8,098 nucleotides of DNA from contig JALVJP010000084.1 in assembly GCA_027028225.1 (NCBI GenBank), forward strand, positions 1 to 8,098, in the 5' to 3' direction. Below the pieces are notes generated by a model that was given only the letters and a program-made list of their open reading frames with translations, searched no databases and was not told the origin of the DNA. Below, piece by piece: positions 4,127-8,098 of this stretch. The translations under genes and the position numbers were made by a program. This DNA is from Candidatus Parcubacteria bacterium (GTDB lineage Bacteria; Patescibacteriota; Minisyncoccia; Phycocordibacterales; UBA1006). The number at the start of each line of letters is the position of its first letter. Position 1 is the first letter of the stretch.

Positions 4127-6037
4127 TTACTCTTTTACAAGTCCTCCTAATGTATTTTTATCACGAACATGACTTGTAATATCATTTGCGTGATATACGA
4201 CATCGGTATTACTGAAGGTATCGTGTGCTTCGACTTTAATATCTTTTGCAAGTTTTAGTATTTCTCCTATATGGGAGAGAGATGGAGTTGCTTCTATTTG
4301 AATTGATAATTCTTTTGCAGGTTTTCCTTTTACTCCTGTTTCTGCAGGGATATTTGGAATTTCCCATTTTAATTCTCCTGTGGATGCAATGTATGTAATG
4401 TGTTTTGCCTCTGTGCTTGGAAATACTTTTTGTGTTGGTTTTACATAACTCGGGAGTATTGCTGATAAGGTAACATTTTTAAGATCATTTGGATGATTCC
4501 TTATTTGAAAGGTGAGAGTGTAATTCGTTTTTTTATTTGCCTTTGGTGGGTATGGTCCGTAGTTTTTAAATGGACCCTCTCTATAATGTGAGAAAGTACT
4601 AATTGAAAGTTTACTTATTCCACGCAATTCCGTTGAATCTGATTGATTGATTCTATACTCTTTTCCATTTTCTCCAGTGGCAGTTTCTGATACCCATATG
4701 TAGAGTCTTGGGTTCTTTTCAATGTTTGATGAGATAAATTTCTTTGTGTTAAAAGTAAATTGGATACTCCCTTCCTCTCCAGGTTTCAATTCTTTAAAGC
4801 GTTCGTAACTTCCTTTCGACCAAACAATATAACTGTTAAGTGAGTTATATTCTGCATTAAGAGCATGGATACTCTTTCGATCGTAGAGATTCCCATTGAG
4901 AAAAAGGTTGAGTTTAACATCATTGAGTGCAATATCTAATGTATTTTTGTAGTTAATTTCCACAGAAACATCAGTACCAGATTTTACCGGAATAATACTT
5001 TGTCGTTTTCCGTCGATAAGTATTTTTGTATCGAGAAATGGTCGTTCTACTTCAAAATTATGAGTAAGTTGGTTGTATGTTGTTGCTATTTCATTTGGTA
5101 TTTGAGCATTTTGTTTCCCTACATAGACACGGATGGCACGAGATTCTCCCGGAAAACTATGGACTTTTGCTTTTATACGGAGTGTAAAGTTATTTTCAGT
5201 ATCTAATTTTGGTATCCTCCACAGTTCTTGTCCAAACGAAGGATTTTTATTGGCAGAAATATACTCAAAATCAGATGGTAGTTCTACTCGCAAAAGAATA
5301 TTTCGTAGCGTTTCTGTTGTGTTTGATTTGAGATTTATTGAGAATGTAACATCTTGTCCGTTGATAACTTTTTCTGGAGCATCAATCATTATATGGGTAG
5401 GGGTTGATCGAATGATAACATCTTCACTTGTTTCTTTTGTAAAAATAGAGCTTGATCCAGGTATATGATATTCAAGATTCGCAGTTATTTTTCTCTGCTC
5501 ACCTTCTTGTCCAATAAGGGGAATTTTAAACTCCTCTTCAACTCTTCCCCCCTTCGGAATATCAGGAAGTGATCTCCTTGTTGATTTTTGTTCACCAGAG
5601 TTGTTATCTATAGGATAGGTTATTATAATATCCGGTATTTGAAGTGGTTTTTCATTAAAGTTTTGAATCCTTACAAGAAGTGTGAGTGGTTCCCCAGCAT
5701 CCACGAATGGTTGCCCTAAGAGATCCATTGAAATGAGCTCGTTGGAAACTTGTTTGTTTCCTTTATAGAGGGTGAGAAATGCGATAATGAGTGCAAAGAG
5801 AAAAACAATCACGGTTCCTATAAAGATACGTTTAAATAGGGAACTTGGAAGTTTATATTTACTCTGTTTTTTCTTTAGAATCTCAAATTCCTCATTACTA
5901 AAATCTTCTGTGATGTGTATCCTCTGCTCATGGAGTTTTCCTCTTTCATGCTGATTAAATCTTGATTTTTTTTCATAGAGTTTTCTATTGAGGATATCAA
6001 TTTTTGATTTTTCATTTGTATCGTTGTGATTCTCCAT
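4127..6037 (-). CDS. Membrane-anchored DUF11/Ig-like surface protein, 636 aa
   Basis: Residues 1-68 are a charged, Lys/Glu-rich, probably cytoplasmic region. Residues 69-91 form one hydrophobic membrane span (Ile-Phe-Ile-Gly-Thr-Val-Ile-Val core) preceded by Lys-Arg, so the remaining 540 residues should face outward. They are beta-rich: residues about 215-292 have the DUF11-like layout (Gly-Gln-Asp-Val-Thr-Phe, Val-Glu-Leu-Pro-Ser, Glu-Leu-Trp-Arg-Ile-Pro), and about 500-585 repeat it (Thr-Asn-Tyr-Thr-Leu-Thr, Ala-Ile-Leu-Pro-Ser, Leu-Lys-Trp-Glu-Ile-Pro). Less clear modules fill 100-205 and 330-450. Such proteins are common on CPR cells; the function is unknown. There is no Cys lipobox, sortase motif or enzyme motif. 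ATG 6037 is chosen over 6055 because a TATACT box ends eight bases before it. Confidence 0.8.
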   Translation of the reverse strand: MENHNDTNEKSKIDILNRKLYEKKSRFNQHERGKLHEQRIHITEDFSNEEFEILKKKQSKYKLPSSLFKRIFIGTVIVFLFALIIAFLTLYKGNKQVSNELISMDLLGQPFVDAGEPLTLLVRIQNFNEKPLQIPDIIITYPIDNNSGEQKSTRRSLPDIPKGGRVEEEFKIPLIGQEGEQRKITANLEYHIPGSSSIFTKETSEDVIIRSTPTHIMIDAPEKVINGQDVTFSINLKSNTTETLRNILLRVELPSDFEYISANKNPSFGQELWRIPKLDTENNFTLRIKAKVHSFPGESRAIRVYVGKQNAQIPNEIATTYNQLTHNFEVERPFLDTKILIDGKRQSIIPVKSGTDVSVEINYKNTLDIALNDVKLNLFLNGNLYDRKSIHALNAEYNSLNSYIVWSKGSYERFKELKPGEEGSIQFTFNTKKFISSNIEKNPRLYIWVSETATGENGKEYRINQSDSTELRGISKLSISTFSHYREGPFKNYGPYPPKANKKTNYTLTFQIRNHPNDLKNVTLSAILPSYVKPTQKVFPSTEAKHITYIASTGELKWEIPNIPAETGVKGKPAKELSIQIEATPSLSHIGEILKLAKDIKVEAHDTFSNTDVVYHANDITSHVRDKNTLGGLVKE

Positions 6038-6045
6038 ACTTTTCA

Positions 6046-6051
6046 AGTATA
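6046..6051 (-). promoter_or_regulatory. -10 element of the 636-aa gene, near-leaderless
   Basis: TATACT (minus strand, 6051-6046) stands eight bases before ATG 6037, the same box and spacing as upstream of the flavoprotein gene. The -35 region is only a T run (around 6068-6073). It decides the start codon, since the upstream in-frame ATG at 6055 lies before the expected transcription start. Confidence 0.5.
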
Positions 6052-6102
6052 ACATGAAAGGTGTAAGAAAAAAATGAAAAAGATTTACTTTTCATTTTTT
6101 TT

Positions 6103-7353
6103 TTACGAATTTTTCCCCGCAACGAACCCTGTTGTCCAGCAGAGTTGAAGAGAGTACCCACCTGAAGGGCGGGTGATGTGAAGCATATCACCGGTGAAGT
6201 AGAGGTTTTGTATTTTCTTTGAACGCATTGTTCGCGTATCAATTTCATCAAGAGGGATTCCACCATCAGCGATTACAGCTCTCTCCATCCCCATGAGCCC
6301 CTCTATACGAAGTGGAAGCTCTTTCATTGTCTTTACGATACGCTTTCTTGTTTCAGCACTGAGTGAGTGTGCTTTTGTATACTCATCTACTCCGCTCAAT
6401 ATGAGGACGACATCAGAGAGCTTTTTGGGGAGAATTTCTGGAAGAATGTTTTTAATATACTTGTTCTTATTTTGATCGATAAGCTTAATGAGTCTCTTAT
6501 CAAGTTTTTGGTGGTCAGTATCAGGAAACATATCTATCTTTGCTTCTACGCTCCCTTTATTGAGAAGTTTTCTCACATCTCTTGCGAGGTTGAGAATGAG
6601 TGGGGAGGAGATACCGAAGTGAGTAAAGAGGATTTTTCCAAGCTTTGAGAATTGATGCTCCCCGTTGAGGAAGAAGTGAATTCTCATAAACGAGAGTGAA
6701 ATCCCTGATACCTCTCTTAACCACGGTTCAGGAGATTTAAGTGGAACAATGTCCGGGCTTGGTCTTACGACAGTGTGTCCAAGTTTTTCTAACCAACGAA
6801 ATCCATCTCCTGTAGAACCTGTTTCTGGATGCGATGTTCCTCCTGTGGCAAGGATGACATTTTTTGCTTTAAATCTCTTTCCATTTTTCGTTTCAATAAA
6901 TGAAATTGAATCCTCTACGCTTCGTATAAGTTTTGTAACTGGATGGTTAAGGAGAATCGTTACCCCCTGCTTTTTAAGCTCGTTTTTGAGAACGAGGTAA
7001 ACATCATACGCGCGTTCTGTTTTAGGAAACACTCTTCCTCGCGCCTGCACCACGAGTGGGAGTTTTCTTCGTTCAAAAAAGGTGAACGTATCTTTCACAG
7101 AGAACTGTGAGAAAGGGGAGTAGAGGTAAGGTTCCGCATCTCCATAATGTTTGAGGAGCTTCCTGTTATCAAGTTCGTAGTTTGTAATGTTACATCTTCC
7201 TCCTCCTGTCATTTTTAACTTTTCCCCAAGGTCTCTATTCTTTTCAAGGAGGAGTACCTTTTTCCCTTGTTTTCCTGCAACTCCAGCTGCCATCATACCA
7301 GCGGGACCTCCACCTATCACAATTACATCATACTCTCCGTCAATTCGTTTCAT
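6103..7353 (-). CDS. BaiN/HI0933-family flavoprotein (FAD-dependent oxidoreductase)
   Basis: A 416-residue cytosolic flavoprotein of the HI0933/YhiN (BaiN-like) family. The N-terminal FAD-binding Rossmann motif is Gly-Gly-Gly-Pro-Ala-Gly (14-19), then Leu-Leu-Leu-Glu-Lys-Asn (34-39). The family-specific motif Met-Thr-Gly-Gly-Gly-Arg-Cys-Asn-Ile-Thr-Asn is at 48-58. A second glycine motif, Ala-Thr-Gly-Gly-Thr-Ser-His-Pro-Glu-Thr-Gly-Ser-Thr-Gly, is at 169-182, and the C-terminal FAD contact Leu-Tyr-Phe-Thr-Gly-Asp with Ser-Gly-Gly-Tyr-Ser-Leu-Gln is at 384-403. The physiological substrate of most members is unknown. Length is normal. ATG 7353 is chosen over 7389 because a complete promoter lies between them. 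The next gene starts 65 bases downstream on the same strand with its own -10 box. Confidence 0.92.
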   Translation of the reverse strand: MKRIDGEYDVIVIGGGPAGMMAAGVAGKQGKKVLLLEKNRDLGEKLKMTGGGRCNITNYELDNRKLLKHYGDAEPYLYSPFSQFSVKDTFTFFERRKLPLVVQARGRVFPKTERAYDVYLVLKNELKKQGVTILLNHPVTKLIRSVEDSISFIETKNGKRFKAKNVILATGGTSHPETGSTGDGFRWLEKLGHTVVRPSPDIVPLKSPEPWLREVSGISLSFMRIHFFLNGEHQFSKLGKILFTHFGISSPLILNLARDVRKLLNKGSVEAKIDMFPDTDHQKLDKRLIKLIDQNKNKYIKNILPEILPKKLSDVVLILSGVDEYTKAHSLSAETRKRIVKTMKELPLRIEGLMGMERAVIADGGIPLDEIDTRTMRSKKIQNLYFTGDMLHITRPSGGYSLQLCWTTGFVAGKNS

Positions 7354-7361
7354 ATGGTTTG

Positions 7362-7389
7362 AGTATACTTCTCGTGTGAGGAAGTGCAA
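7362..7389 (-). promoter_or_regulatory. Promoter of the flavoprotein gene, near-leaderless
   Basis: On the minus strand TTGCAC (7389-7384), a 16-base spacer and TATACT (7367-7362) precede ATG 7353 by eight bases. This is the best-formed coding-gene promoter in the minus-strand block. It predicts a leader of about two bases, with no room for a ribosome binding site. Confidence 0.65.
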
Positions 7390-7446
7390 TTTTTATTACA
7401 TAAGTTTTGAATTTAAGGTATACGCTTCTTCTTTTTGTATTATACA

Positions 7447-7495
7447 TAAAAGTGCGGACAATGTTGCAAGCACATTGCAACATTGTCCGCACTTT
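7447..7495 (-). terminator. Perfect 21-bp hairpin terminator of the LRR gene
   Basis: Arms 7449-7469 and 7475-7495 pair without a mismatch around a five-base GCACA loop. On the minus strand the stem ends in TTT, followed by TATGTATAATAC, and lies 24 bases after the LRR-gene stop. It is longer than most intrinsic terminators. The T run is short, so efficient termination is likely but not certain. The rest of 7354-7519 shows no gene. Confidence 0.65.
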
Positions 7496-7519
7496 CATTG
7501 TAAAGAAGAGAAGTCTGTT

Positions 7520-8098
7520 CTACCAAATCTCTGTCCTATCAGGAAGCAAAAGTGTTCCAGGAATTTTTCCTTCTGCTTTCCATCGTTTGAGTTTTTCGAT
7601 TGTCTCTCCTGTAAGAGAGGTGCATCCTCTAAAATCTGTCAACTCTCCAAACGAAACTCTTTCAGAAATAGTGGTGAGAGAGGTACATCCTCTAAAATCT
7701 GTCCACTCTCCAAACGAAACTCCTTCAGAAATGGTGGTGAGAGAGGTACATCCTTTAAAGTCTGTATATTCCCCAAACGAAACTCCTTCATGGATGGTGG
7801 TGAGAGAGGTGCATATTTCAAAGTTTGCGCCTCCTCTAAACGAAACTCCTTCAGAAATAGTGGTGAGAGAGGTACATCCTCTAAAGTCTGTCCATCTCTC
7901 AAACGAAACTCCTTCAGCGATGGTGGTAAGAGATATACATTCCATAAAGTATACATTTCCCCCAAACGAAACTCCTTTAGGAATTTCTGTGATGTCGGTA
8001 TTGTGCATATCTACATTCCCTTCAATGTAGATAGGACCCTTTATTCTCTTAAAAATTTCTACATCTTCAGGATTAAGACTTCCTGCATAGTATCGTGT
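7520..8098 (-). CDS. Leucine-rich-repeat-like protein, 5'-truncated by the window
   Basis: The frame is open from the right edge to the stop at 7520, giving 192 visible residues; the N-terminus is outside. An ATG at 8008 exists, but the frame continues upstream without a stop and still reads repeat-like (Gly-Pro-Ile-Tyr-Ile-Glu-Gly-Asn-Val), so that ATG is probably internal. Six units of exactly 21 residues follow, with consensus Ser-Leu-Thr-Thr-Ile-x-Glu-Gly-Val-Ser-Phe, four or five variable residues, then Asp-Phe-Arg-Gly-Cys-Thr. This resembles BspA-like (TpLRR) repeats, which usually mediate binding at the cell surface. A 32-residue cap (Ser-Leu-Thr-Gly-Glu-Thr to Glu-Ile-Trp) ends the protein. 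No membrane anchor or sorting signal is visible; any signal peptide would be beyond the window. Confidence 0.75.
   Translation of the reverse strand, partial: TRYYAGSLNPEDVEIFKRIKGPIYIEGNVDMHNTDITEIPKGVSFGGNVYFMECISLTTIAEGVSFERWTDFRGCTSLTTISEGVSFRGGANFEICTSLTTIHEGVSFGEYTDFKGCTSLTTISEGVSFGEWTDFRGCTSLTTISERVSFGELTDFRGCTSLTGETIEKLKRWKAEGKIPGTLLLPDRTEIW
7619..7996 (-). repeat. Six tandem 63-bp coding repeats
   Basis: Units on the minus strand are 7996-7934, 7933-7871, 7870-7808, 7807-7745, 7744-7682 and 7681-7619. The last two differ at only 4 of 63 bases, one change turning Gly to Arg. The first unit is the most diverged. The period is a multiple of three, so other frames and the opposite strand also stay open, which creates spurious long frames. 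Confidence 0.9.

Noticed and set aside
3897..4172. 91-residue plus-strand open frame across the end of the IMPACT gene
   Set aside because: It reads through the intrinsic terminator and overlaps the IMPACT-domain gene in another frame; no independent support.
5000..5468. Plus-strand open frames inside the surface protein gene
   Set aside because: They are antisense to a well-supported 636-residue gene and show no motif.
7439..7444. TATAAT on the minus strand just after the 21-bp hairpin
   Set aside because: No -35 box at a proper distance outside the hairpin, and the flavoprotein gene already has a complete promoter nearer its start.
7639..7965. 108-residue minus-strand open frame in another phase of the repeats
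   Set aside because: Same cause: a shadow of the repeat array, with no start signal and no recognisable pattern.
7619..7996. Possible CRISPR-like array
   Set aside because: The 63-bp units are contiguous with no spacers and encode a regular 21-residue protein repeat.
7407..8030. 207-residue plus-strand open frame with repeats
   Set aside because: It is the antisense of the 63-bp coding repeats. A period divisible by three keeps all frames open, and the minus frame has the LRR-like consensus and a matching terminator.

Overview
The window looks like a chromosomal piece of an AT-rich bacterium of the Candidate Phyla Radiation (Patescibacteria, probably a Parcubacteria-type lineage). The case rests on four things: a short Lys/Arg-rich bS21 joined to YbeY and a trimmed FtsA; very short intergenic spaces; promoters whose -10 box lies only 6-9 bases before the start codon; and a large single-span surface protein with DUF11-like modules. 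TGA is used as a stop (ybeY, in an ATGA overlap with ftsA), so the standard bacterial code applies. The lineage is an inference from gene character, not from a marker tree.

Layout. Bases 1-235 hold the tail of an unresolved upstream unit, a strong intrinsic terminator (56-94), a hairpin (120-154) and a copy of the 3' end of tRNA-Leu. tRNA-Leu(CAA) lies on the minus strand (236-317) with its own promoter. Divergent from it is a promoter for a 50-residue acidic protein (461-613) and a 241-residue Lys-rich protein with two hydrophobic segments (615-1340), neither recognised. Next comes a compact plus-strand cluster, rpsU (1399-1647), ybeY (1656-2060) and ftsA (2057-3208), linking translation and ribosome maturation with division. 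tRNA-Gln(CTG) on plus and tRNA-Val(GAC) on minus then converge. A plus-strand IMPACT/YigZ-domain gene (3580-4020) ends in a strong terminator.

The rest is on the minus strand: a BaiN/HI0933-type flavoprotein (6103-7353) upstream of a 636-residue membrane-anchored protein with Ig-like modules (4127-6037), and at the right edge a 3'-complete, 5'-truncated gene (7520-8098) made of near-identical 21-residue leucine-rich-repeat-like units and ending at a perfect 21-bp hairpin.

I see no CRISPR array, insertion sequence, toxin-antitoxin pair or known defence system. The items most worth a second look are the near-leaderless promoter layout, the IMPACT-type motifs resembling the eukaryotic rather than the usual bacterial form, the weakened nucleotide-binding loop of FtsA, the homogenised repeat protein, the unrecognised 50 aa + 241 aa pair, and the duplicated tRNA-Leu tail.
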